Positions 13,979 through 22,365 of a stretch of 30,076 bases of DNA are shown here, one piece after another (position 1 is the stretch's first letter; each line of letters begins with the position of its first letter). A model generated the notes under the pieces. That model did not search any database. It was not told the DNA's origin and was given only the letters and a program-made list of their open reading frames with translations. Source of the DNA: Pedobacter sp. UBA1951 (GTDB lineage: Bacteria; Bacteroidota; Bacteroidia; Sphingobacteriales; Sphingobacteriaceae); the NCBI GenBank assembly GCA_002336465.1, contig DDEP01000194.1, positions 1-30,076 of the forward strand, written 5' to 3'. Both the position numbers and the translations under genes were made by a program.

Positions 13979-16900
13979 TTGAAGCAATTTTACAGTAAAA
14001 GTCTTAAAGTATTTCTGTGGATTATAGCCGGACTTTTGAGTTTGGTTATTTTGCTTATTATTCTAATTAATTTCTCATTTGTCCAAAACATCATCAAAAA
14101 CCAGATTGTTGGCTATTTAAAAAACAAAACAAAAACCGAGATCAGCCTAGAAAAAGTACGTATCGCTTTTCCAAATGATATTTCTTTAAATAAACTATAT
14201 GTAGCTGACCTAAAAAAAGATACGCTTCTTTATGCCGATAAGCTCAATGTAAACCTTAATCTATTTGCACTGATTTTTTCCAATAAAGTAGAAATTAAAG
14301 ATCTTGAACTGAGTACCGTTACCGCCAATATAAAACGTGTAAACCCCGATACCACTTTCAATTTCTCTTTCTTGGTTGATGCTTTTATGAACGAACAGGA
14401 AAAACCTGAAGAAAAAGTTAAGAAAGACAGTAGCTCTACATTAAAATTTGCGGTAGATCAAGTTAGTTTTAATCAAATCAATATCCGTTACCGCGATGAT
14501 GTTGCCGGCAATGATGTAAGTTTTAGATTAGGAAGTTTAAACACAAAAATAAAAAGCTTCGATTTAGACAATCAACACTATGTTATTAAAAGTTTAGCGA
14601 TAAAAAACACTGCTCTAAACTATTTACAACAAAAACCTCTGGTAGAGTTGGCTCAGCATATTGTTAACAGTGTTGATAGCACGCAAAAACAAACCGGCAA
14701 GCTGCCTACCATAGAATTTGAAGCACTTGACCTTAATAAGGTTAATATAAACTATAATGATGAACTGACGGTAACCCGTTTAAAAACCTTGGTTGATACC
14801 CTTGGTTTTACCAATTTAAAGGTTGACTTAACGCATAGCAAATACACAGCCGACAAAGCATTTCTTAATAATTCAAACATAGGTTTTGCTTTTAAGCCCG
14901 CTCCCGCAAATAATCTTAGCAAACTAAAAGACACCGTATATAAACAGCCATCTCCCTTGTTGGTAACGGTAAAACAAATAGATCTTAAAAACAATGCTTT
15001 TAAATTTGATAACGTGGCCGCCAAAGCAGCTTCGTCAGGGATAGACTTTAATCATCTTGATGTTAACAAGCTGTTTTTAGGGGCAACAGACCTACAATAC
15101 AATGCTACAGCTACAAAAGTAAATGTTAAATATGGGTCATTGACCGATAAAAGTGGTTTTAAATTAGATCAACTTAGCGGTGATGCCGTTTATTCGGATA
15201 AACAGATCAAGCTCTCGGGACTGATCCTTAAAACCCCTCATACCCGTATTGAGAACACTACTGAAGTAAATTATTCGTCTCTCGACGATTTTTCTAAACA
15301 TCCCCAAAAGGTAAAAGTAAACCTCAGATTAAAAAACACCATTATTGGCCTAAAAGATGCCGCTTATTTCAGTAATGCTATTCCTAAAAACTATATCAAC
15401 GAAAAAATTAAGGTAAACGGCCGGGTAAATGGTTATTTAGGCAATCTAGCCATTCCTGAGTTACAGATCAGTGGGTTAAAGAACACGCAAATAGATATTA
15501 GTGGTCATGCAAAAGGATTACCCGACATCAACAAAACTTTTCTTGATTTAGACATCAAGAGACTTAATCTAACTAAGAGAGATTTGCTCGTGGTTATTCC
15601 TAAAAAATCACTTCCCAAAAATATAGAGTTGCCAGATGTTATCCATGCCAAAGGTAAATTCAATGGTAGCATTTCTAACTTCAATACCCGATTCGACATC
15701 CGTACAGATATGGGCAATGCAAAACTCATAGCCAAACTTGGAGGAAGAAAAGATCATGAAACCTATGCTGCAGATGTAGATTTGTTAAATTTTAACGTAG
15801 GCAGGCTCATTAAACAATCGCAAACCATAGGTCGCATCACTACAAGAGCACAGGTAAGAGGCCAGTATTTTGATCCTAAAAAAATAGACGCAACTTTTAA
15901 AGCTCAGGTATTAGCCGCTTCTTATAACAAGTACACTTACAAAAACCTCATCCTTTCGGGCAGTTATAAAAAACAGAATATCAGTGTTAAAGGAGCTATG
16001 ACCGATAGCAATGCCAATTTTAATTTGGACGTAGATGCTAATCTAGCTTCAAAATATCCTTCTGTTAAAGGCCTGATTAATCTTAAACAAATAGATTTAC
16101 AAAAACTTAATTTCAGTAAAACACCACTAAAAATAGCTGGAAATATCAATGCCAATATTAAAACAGCTGATGTAGATTTTCTGAACGGAGATATCTTTGC
16201 AACCAAACTTCAACTGGTAAAAGATAATCAGCGCTATGCTTTAGATACCATACAAATCAGCGCAACCAGTACAAGCACAAACAATAAGCTCAGCATCAAA
16301 TCAGAAATACTTGCTGCGAATGTAGAAGGTAAATACGAACTCAGTAAATTAGGCAATGCCTTTATTAACCAAATCAATAAGTATTACCAGTTTGGCGAAA
16401 CTACTAAAATAGGTCCACAGTCTGTAAAGTTTAATGTTAATATATATTACCCTAAGTTTATAAAAGATTTTGTACCAGAGCTTACCGCTTTTACCCCTGC
16501 TCAGCTCAACGGTTTCTTAGACACCCAAAAAGACAGCCTGATTTTAAATGCTTTCTTCCCTAAAATTGTATATGGCAGCTTTACTATAGACACGATTAGG
16601 TTCAATACTAGCAACGAAAACGAGAAGCTAAACTATAAGCTGAATGTTAACCATATTCAAAGCCCTTCCATTCAGTTATTTAACACCGAGTTATCTGGTA
16701 ATGTAGCCAATAATGATTTGGGTATAAACTTATTCTTGAGAGATAGACAACGAAAAGATAAGTATGCATTGTCAGGTCTCCTACAAGCGGTCAATAAAGA
16801 TTTTAAATTCAATCTCATTCCTGATAGATTGATACTAGACTATGAAAAATGGACCGTATCGCCAGATAATTATATACAATTTGGCAAAGCAGGTATCTTG

Positions 16901-18964
16901 GCCCATGCCTTCAATATCAACAGGAATGGAGAAATGCTGAGCATAAATAGCACTTCAGATCAGCTCAATTCGCCTGTAAATGTAGAGTTTAAGAATTTCA
17001 AAATAGAAACTCTTACAAAATTTGCCGAGACAGACAGTACATTGGTGGGCGGAACGATTAATGGTTTAGTAAACGTTAAAGAACTTACGGGTAATCCTAA
17101 ATTTGAGGCTGATCTTACCATTAACAAACTAAGGTACTTAAAAGATGAACTCGGTAATCTTAACCTAAAAGTTAACAATGCTACAGAAAATGCCTTTGAA
17201 ATCAATGCTGGGTTAAAAGGTGTGCATGAGCTAAGTGCCTCAGGATTTTATTATACTGCGCCTAAAAGCAGCTTAGATTTAAAGGTAAATGTTTCCAAAA
17301 TAGACCTGCAACAAATCGAAAGTTTGAGCATGGGGCAAATTAAACAGGGCAAAGGAACATTAAGTGGTGCATTTAGTATAAAAGGAGAACCAACTGCACC
17401 TCAAATCTTAGGTTCATTAAAATTTAATGATGCCTCTTTCAGGGTTGCCTATGTAAACTCATTCTTTAGAGTTCCTAACCAAGAAATAAAATTTGATACT
17501 GAAGGTGTACATTTTAATCGTTTTAACCTACTCGATTCGTTAGGGCAAGCAGCCGTAATTGACGGGACTATTTATACAGCTGATTTCAAAAACATCAAAT
17601 TTGGCATCGATGCCAGAACCAATAACTTCAGGTTGATCAATTCAACTGTTCAGGACAACAATATGATTTATGGTACGCTTTACCTTACAAGTACCATTAA
17701 AGTACGAGGTACCATGAACAGTCCTGATGTAAATATGAACCTGAAAATAAATAAGGGTACTAAGTTCTTTTATGCACTTCCGGTATCGGATCCTTCGGTA
17801 ATAGACCAAGAAGGCATTGTGCAGTTTATTGACGAAGATGCCCCTCCTTTTAATGGAGAAAAGAGCTTAAAAGTCGATAGCATCAGCCAGTCTTCTTTTA
17901 AAGGAATGAATTTGGTAGCCGATATCAGTATTGATCCCGAAGCAGAATTAAGTGTAGTAGTAGATCCTGCAAATGGCGATATGCTTACTGCCAAAGGCAC
18001 TGCCGATCTAAATGCAACTATTGATCCAAGCGGAAAAATAAGCATGACGGGGAAATATGAAGTGGAAGATGGTTCTTACAACCTATCTGTTATTCCTTTA
18101 AACAAAAAAACATTTAAACTGGTTAAGGGCAGTACCATTACCTGGACAGGCGAGCCCACAGAAGCTAATGTTAATTTAACGGCTTTGTATGAAGTTAGCG
18201 CAGCGCCTATAGATCTTTTAAATCAACCCTCAAATGCTACCGCGAAAACCAAAATGCCTTTTCAGGTGTATTTATATATAAAAGGAGAACTATTAAAGCC
18301 AATAATCACTTTTAAGATAGATTTACCTGAAGATGAAAGAAGTTCTGATGTGGGTACTTTGGCTTATGCCAAACTGCAAGTCATTAACCGTGATGAAAAT
18401 GAACTTAACAAACAGGTTTTTGCCCTACTGGCTTTAAACAGGTTCATTGCCGACAATCCGTTCCAAAGTCTTGCGGGAGGAACAAGCGTGAGTTCAATGG
18501 CCCGTTCAAGTGTAAGTAAATTATTAAGCGACCAGTTAAACAATCTCGCTTCAGATCTGATACAAGGCGTAGATATTAACTTTGACCTTAATTCTACAGA
18601 TGATTATTCTAGTGGTGCCTTAGAGCATAAAACCGATCTAGAAGTAGCTTTATCTAAAAAATTATTTGATGATAGGCTAACTGTTACCGTAGGAAGCTCT
18701 TTTGCGTTAGAAGGTTCTAATACGTCTAACCAAAACGCGGCGAACATTGCAGGAAATGTAAACGTTGAATATGCTTTATCAAGAGATGGAAGGTACAGGT
18801 TAAGGGCTTACAGACGTAACCAGACCGAAGCTGTTATTGAAGGCCAGATCATTGAAACAGGTTTAGGCTTTACAATGGTAGTAGATTACAATAAGTTTCG
18901 CGAAATTTTTCAAAAAAGAAGAAACCGGGTAAGAAATGAGACTGAACAGAAACCTAAAAATTAA
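13979..18964 (+). CDS. tamB: TamB-like translocation/assembly module inner-membrane protein (DUF490)
   Basis: This 1661-aa AsmA/TamB-superfamily protein is predicted to span the periplasm as a long beta-structured groove, acting with a TamA-type barrel in outer-membrane protein assembly and/or phospholipid transport. The N-terminus is one signal-anchor helix (about residues 11-33, VFLWIIAGLLSLVILLIILI). The bulk is repetitive amphipathic beta-strand sequence (many 'DLNVNKLNL'-like stretches). The C-terminal DUF490 domain (about 1300-1640) shows GTADLNATIDPSGKISMTG, WTGEPTEANVNLTALYEV and LYIKGELLKPIITFKIDLP. Start is TTG 13979; no in-frame ATG exists until well after the membrane helix. Its 3' end overlaps tamL by 29 nt, implying coupled expression. 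Family call firm; exact cargo unknown. Confidence 0.93.
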   Translation: MKQFYSKSLKVFLWIIAGLLSLVILLIILINFSFVQNIIKNQIVGYLKNKTKTEISLEKVRIAFPNDISLNKLYVADLKKDTLLYADKLNVNLNLFALIFSNKVEIKDLELSTVTANIKRVNPDTTFNFSFLVDAFMNEQEKPEEKVKKDSSSTLKFAVDQVSFNQINIRYRDDVAGNDVSFRLGSLNTKIKSFDLDNQHYVIKSLAIKNTALNYLQQKPLVELAQHIVNSVDSTQKQTGKLPTIEFEALDLNKVNINYNDELTVTRLKTLVDTLGFTNLKVDLTHSKYTADKAFLNNSNIGFAFKPAPANNLSKLKDTVYKQPSPLLVTVKQIDLKNNAFKFDNVAAKAASSGIDFNHLDVNKLFLGATDLQYNATATKVNVKYGSLTDKSGFKLDQLSGDAVYSDKQIKLSGLILKTPHTRIENTTEVNYSSLDDFSKHPQKVKVNLRLKNTIIGLKDAAYFSNAIPKNYINEKIKVNGRVNGYLGNLAIPELQISGLKNTQIDISGHAKGLPDINKTFLDLDIKRLNLTKRDLLVVIPKKSLPKNIELPDVIHAKGKFNGSISNFNTRFDIRTDMGNAKLIAKLGGRKDHETYAADVDLLNFNVGRLIKQSQTIGRITTRAQVRGQYFDPKKIDATFKAQVLAASYNKYTYKNLILSGSYKKQNISVKGAMTDSNANFNLDVDANLASKYPSVKGLINLKQIDLQKLNFSKTPLKIAGNINANIKTADVDFLNGDIFATKLQLVKDNQRYALDTIQISATSTSTNNKLSIKSEILAANVEGKYELSKLGNAFINQINKYYQFGETTKIGPQSVKFNVNIYYPKFIKDFVPELTAFTPAQLNGFLDTQKDSLILNAFFPKIVYGSFTIDTIRFNTSNENEKLNYKLNVNHIQSPSIQLFNTELSGNVANNDLGINLFLRDRQRKDKYALSGLLQAVNKDFKFNLIPDRLILDYEKWTVSPDNYIQFGKAGILAHAFNINRNGEMLSINSTSDQLNSPVNVEFKNFKIETLTKFAETDSTLVGGTINGLVNVKELTGNPKFEADLTINKLRYLKDELGNLNLKVNNATENAFEINAGLKGVHELSASGFYYTAPKSSLDLKVNVSKIDLQQIESLSMGQIKQGKGTLSGAFSIKGEPTAPQILGSLKFNDASFRVAYVNSFFRVPNQEIKFDTEGVHFNRFNLLDSLGQAAVIDGTIYTADFKNIKFGIDARTNNFRLINSTVQDNNMIYGTLYLTSTIKVRGTMNSPDVNMNLKINKGTKFFYALPVSDPSVIDQEGIVQFIDEDAPPFNGEKSLKVDSISQSSFKGMNLVADISIDPEAELSVVVDPANGDMLTAKGTADLNATIDPSGKISMTGKYEVEDGSYNLSVIPLNKKTFKLVKGSTITWTGEPTEANVNLTALYEVSAAPIDLLNQPSNATAKTKMPFQVYLYIKGELLKPIITFKIDLPEDERSSDVGTLAYAKLQVINRDENELNKQVFALLALNRFIADNPFQSLAGGTSVSSMARSSVSKLLSDQLNNLASDLIQGVDINFDLNSTDDYSSGALEHKTDLEVALSKKLFDDRLTVTVGSSFALEGSNTSNQNAANIAGNVNVEYALSRDGRYRLRAYRRNQTEAVIEGQIIETGLGFTMVVDYNKFREIFQKRRNRVRNETEQKPKN

Positions 18965-21248
18965 TTTAATTGCCGTCGCAATCTTGCTATTTACCTATTC
19001 GGTTTTAACAAGTTGCAGTAATACCCGTTATCTAAAACCGGGACAGGTACTTTATACAGGTGCTGTTGTAAAAGTAAATCCCGATAGTGCCAAAAAAGTA
19101 GATAACCAAAAGCAACTTGTGAAAGATTTGGAGGGCAAGACAAGACCTGCTCCCAATAAATCAATATTGGGCTTAAAGTTTAAATTATTTATCTATAATC
19201 TAGCAGGAGAACCCACAAAACCTAAAGGTTTTAGGCATTGGCTAAGAACAAAAGTTGGTGAACCGCCAGTATTATTGAGCGATGTAAAGCTAAAATACAA
19301 TACAGATGTGTTAAAAAGCTACCTGATCAGCAAAGGGTATTTGCAGGCAGCAGTAACTGGTGATACAGTGGTTAAAAACAAAAAAGGCAAAGCCATATAT
19401 ACCGCTAATACAGATATCAGGTACAAGATCAACCGAGTTACCTTTCCTCCAGACACAGGTAATCTTACTACGATTATTCAGCAAACATCATCTAAAAGCT
19501 TGGTAAAGCCAAACAACTTTTATGACCTTGAAACCTTTAAAAACGAACGTTTAAGAATTGACAACGAATTAAAAGAACGAGGGTATTTTTACTTTAACCC
19601 CGACTTTATTATTATGCAGGTTGACAGTACCATCGGCAAGAATTTGACCAATGTAAACGTGAGAATAAAAAACACCAGCCCTGTAGAAGCTCTAAAACCT
19701 TATCGAATCAATAACATCAATATTTTTCCGAACTATAATCTCCGTCGTGACAGCGTTTTAAGGGCATCAACACCAACTGCTTATAAAGATTTTAACATCT
19801 ATGATAGTCGGAATACTTTTAAACCAAAAGTTTTTGATCGTTTAGTCTTCTTTTCAAAAGGCGAAACCTACAACCGTAAAGACCATAACCAATCGTTAAA
19901 CCGCATGGTTAATTTGAATACCTTTCAAGATGTAAGGATGGAGTTCATACCACATAATGGTTTTAAAGATGATATTTTGGATTTAAACATCTATTTAACA
20001 CCATTGAAAAAGAACTCGCTCACTTTTTCTGTTACGGGCACCAACAAATCAAACAACTTTATAGGATCCGAGGTTAAATTAACACAAACAACCCGCAATT
20101 TATTCAGAGGTGCCGAGCAATTAGATGTGAGTGTAAGCGGAGGTTTCGAAACCCAATATAGCGGACGTACAAGTGGCATAAATTCTTATTCACTTACTAC
20201 GAACGGTAAACTAACTTTTCCAAGATTTATTATTCCTTTTTTCAAGTTCGAAAGCACAACAGCTTTTATCCCTAAAACCATCATATCATTAACTTACCAA
20301 TTGTTAAAGAGAGATAGCCTTTATACGCTTAATTCATTTAAGGCAGAATATGGTTACAACTGGAAAGAGAATCAATTTAAAGAGCATAATCTGAACCCTT
20401 TTGTAATTAATTTGGTAAAACCAAATAAAGGAGATAGTTCAAAATTAGCTGACTTAGAAATCAAAAATCCAGGTATTAGTAAATCTTTACAGAAACAGTT
20501 CATACTGGGTAGCACCTATAACTTTACTTATACCGATCAGACTTTAATCCATCAGCGAAATAATATCTATTTCTTTGGGAGCATAGAAACATCAGGAAAC
20601 CTATTGGGCTTATTCAATATAAAAAATTCAGCAGGCGAAAGAACGCTATTTGGACAGCCTTTAACTCAGTTTGTAAGAATAGAAACCGATTTACGCGATT
20701 ATTATAAAATCAACCGAAAAGTAACTTGGGTTAATCGTTTAAATTTAGGCTATGGCTATGCTTATGGCAATAGTACCTCGATGCCTTTTATCAGGCAGTT
20801 CTTTGCCGGAGGAAGCAGTGACGTTCGTGCTTTCAGGGCACGGTCTTTGGGTCCGGGCACTTACAAAATACCTGATGATATAGCTTATGCAGACCAATCT
20901 GGAGATGTTAAGGCCCTTTTTAATTCAGAATTAAGATTTAAATTAGTAAGCATATTTGAAGGCGCTGCTTTTGTTGATGCGGGCAATATTTGGCTGCGCA
21001 AAGCTGATGATAGAGTTGGCTCTGGATTTAAACTTAAGAATGCACTAAATGAGATGGCCGTTGGTACAGGCTTAGGTTTACGCGTAGATGCCAAGATATT
21101 TGTTATAAGGCTTGATGGAGCATTTCCATTAAGAAAACCTTATTTACCCGCAGGAAATCGCTGGGTGTTGAATCAGATTGATTTTGGCAGCAAAAGCTGG
21201 CGTAAAGACAATTTAATTTTAAACATTGGCATAGGTTATCCGTTTTAA
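18936..21248 (+). CDS. tamL: TamL: BamA/TamA-family outer-membrane barrel, lipoprotein type
   Basis: This 770-aa Omp85-family protein is the outer-membrane partner of TamB in Bacteroidota. The signal peptide ends in a lipobox LTSC with Cys27 as the lipidation site. The following SNTRYL lacks the acidic surface-export signal, so the N-terminus probably faces the periplasm. POTRA-like domains span roughly 80-350. The 16-strand barrel follows, with the Omp85 loop-6 motif in SSDVRAFRARSLGPG (about 630) and a C-terminal aromatic strand ending IGIGYPF. ATG 18936 lies inside the tamB reading frame (29-nt overlap), and yihY starts 5 nt after the stop. The lipid-anchor plus barrel arrangement distinguishes TamL from proteobacterial TamA and from BamA. 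Confidence 0.92.
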   Translation: MRLNRNLKINLIAVAILLFTYSVLTSCSNTRYLKPGQVLYTGAVVKVNPDSAKKVDNQKQLVKDLEGKTRPAPNKSILGLKFKLFIYNLAGEPTKPKGFRHWLRTKVGEPPVLLSDVKLKYNTDVLKSYLISKGYLQAAVTGDTVVKNKKGKAIYTANTDIRYKINRVTFPPDTGNLTTIIQQTSSKSLVKPNNFYDLETFKNERLRIDNELKERGYFYFNPDFIIMQVDSTIGKNLTNVNVRIKNTSPVEALKPYRINNINIFPNYNLRRDSVLRASTPTAYKDFNIYDSRNTFKPKVFDRLVFFSKGETYNRKDHNQSLNRMVNLNTFQDVRMEFIPHNGFKDDILDLNIYLTPLKKNSLTFSVTGTNKSNNFIGSEVKLTQTTRNLFRGAEQLDVSVSGGFETQYSGRTSGINSYSLTTNGKLTFPRFIIPFFKFESTTAFIPKTIISLTYQLLKRDSLYTLNSFKAEYGYNWKENQFKEHNLNPFVINLVKPNKGDSSKLADLEIKNPGISKSLQKQFILGSTYNFTYTDQTLIHQRNNIYFFGSIETSGNLLGLFNIKNSAGERTLFGQPLTQFVRIETDLRDYYKINRKVTWVNRLNLGYGYAYGNSTSMPFIRQFFAGGSSDVRAFRARSLGPGTYKIPDDIAYADQSGDVKALFNSELRFKLVSIFEGAAFVDAGNIWLRKADDRVGSGFKLKNALNEMAVGTGLGLRVDAKIFVIRLDGAFPLRKPYLPAGNRWVLNQIDFGSKSWRKDNLILNIGIGYPF

Positions 21249-21252
21249 TACC

Positions 21253-22260
21253 ATGAAGAGATTATTGAGAATAATAAAGTTATTTTTCTATAACTTGAAA
21301 CAGCTTTTTGCTGCTGCAGGACAAGGCTTTATTGATGATAGAGTAATGAAATTAAGCGCTTCATTGGCCTATTATACGATTTTCTCCCTAACTCCCCTTA
21401 TCATCATTATTCTTTCTTCTGTTACTTTATTCCTTGGTGATAACTTAGATCCTGGCACAAAGATATTTGGAGGAATTAGTGAGCTTATAGGTACACAAGC
21501 CACAAATCAGTTAAGAACATTTGTGAGCAATGCCAATCTTACCGGACGGAGTACATTGGGCTTAACCATTGGTATTGTTACTTTACTGATAGGTTCGTCG
21601 GCCATTTTTGTAGAAATACAAGATAGCATAAACCTGATCTGGAAGGTTAAAGCCATACCCAAAAAAGGATGGTTAAAATTTATTGTTAACAGATTATTAT
21701 CCTTTTCGCTTATTGCATCATTGGGTTTTTTACTACTTGTTTCTCTTATCCTTAACAGTGTGGTAGTTGCCATTGGCGATAAACTTGATGTTTATGCAGT
21801 GCGATTAGGCATTGGCTCAGTTTCTGAATTGCTCATGCTCGTCATTACCAACATCTTAACCTATGCCGTAATCACAACTATATTCGTTGTAATTTTTAAA
21901 GTTTTGCCAGATGTAAAACTGAAATGGAAATCGGCCATTGTGGGTGCACTTTTTACGGCATTGTTGTTTAGCTTGGGCAAGTATCTTATTGGAATTTATA
22001 TCCAAAAAGGCAATCCGGGTTCTACTTTTGGTGCTGCCAGCTCTATTATCGTAATTCTGGTATGGATATATTATACTTCCATAATTTTATATTTTGGTGC
22101 AGAATTTACCCAAGCTTACGCCGAGAAGTTTGATAAAGGGATTAGTCCTTCCAAGTACGCTGTACACCTAAAAACCGTAGTGGTAGAAAAAGAAGTAAAA
22201 GAGTTACCTCCGCAACATGCAGAAGAAATTACGCCGGTAAAAACAAGTAAAAAGACCTAA
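21253..22260 (+). CDS. YihY/BrkB-family inner-membrane protein
   Basis: This 335-aa polytopic protein has about six transmembrane helices: the YYTIFSLTPLIIIILSSVTLF region, GLTIGIVTLLIGSSAIFV, LLSFSLIASLGFLLLVSLIL, VITNILTYAVITTIFVVIF, SAIVGALFTALLFSLGKYL and AASSIIVILVWIYYTSIILYFGAEF. The family signatures are KLSASLAYYTIFSLTPL near residue 35 and the C-terminal WIYYTSIILYFGAEFTQAYAE. The family was once annotated as ribonuclease BN, which is wrong for this group; its molecular function is not established. The C-terminal tail is charged and cytoplasmic. It starts 5 nt after tamL, so it belongs to the tamB-tamL operon, which suggests but does not prove a role in the same envelope process. Confidence 0.92.
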   Translation: MKRLLRIIKLFFYNLKQLFAAAGQGFIDDRVMKLSASLAYYTIFSLTPLIIIILSSVTLFLGDNLDPGTKIFGGISELIGTQATNQLRTFVSNANLTGRSTLGLTIGIVTLLIGSSAIFVEIQDSINLIWKVKAIPKKGWLKFIVNRLLSFSLIASLGFLLLVSLILNSVVVAIGDKLDVYAVRLGIGSVSELLMLVITNILTYAVITTIFVVIFKVLPDVKLKWKSAIVGALFTALLFSLGKYLIGIYIQKGNPGSTFGAASSIIVILVWIYYTSIILYFGAEFTQAYAEKFDKGISPSKYAVHLKTVVVEKEVKELPPQHAEEITPVKTSKKT

Positions 22261-22365
22261 ATGCTATTACTTATTTTGAGATACAATCTTTTGATCTATA
22301 CGCAATATTGAGTTTTATCAGTAAGTTTTCAACTGAATCTTTATTCAACAAAAAGATTAAGAGGA

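Noticed and set aside
21253..22260. Ribonuclease BN annotation for the YihY protein
   Set aside because: The protein is polytopic and lacks nuclease motifs; the RNase BN name for this family is an old misassignment.
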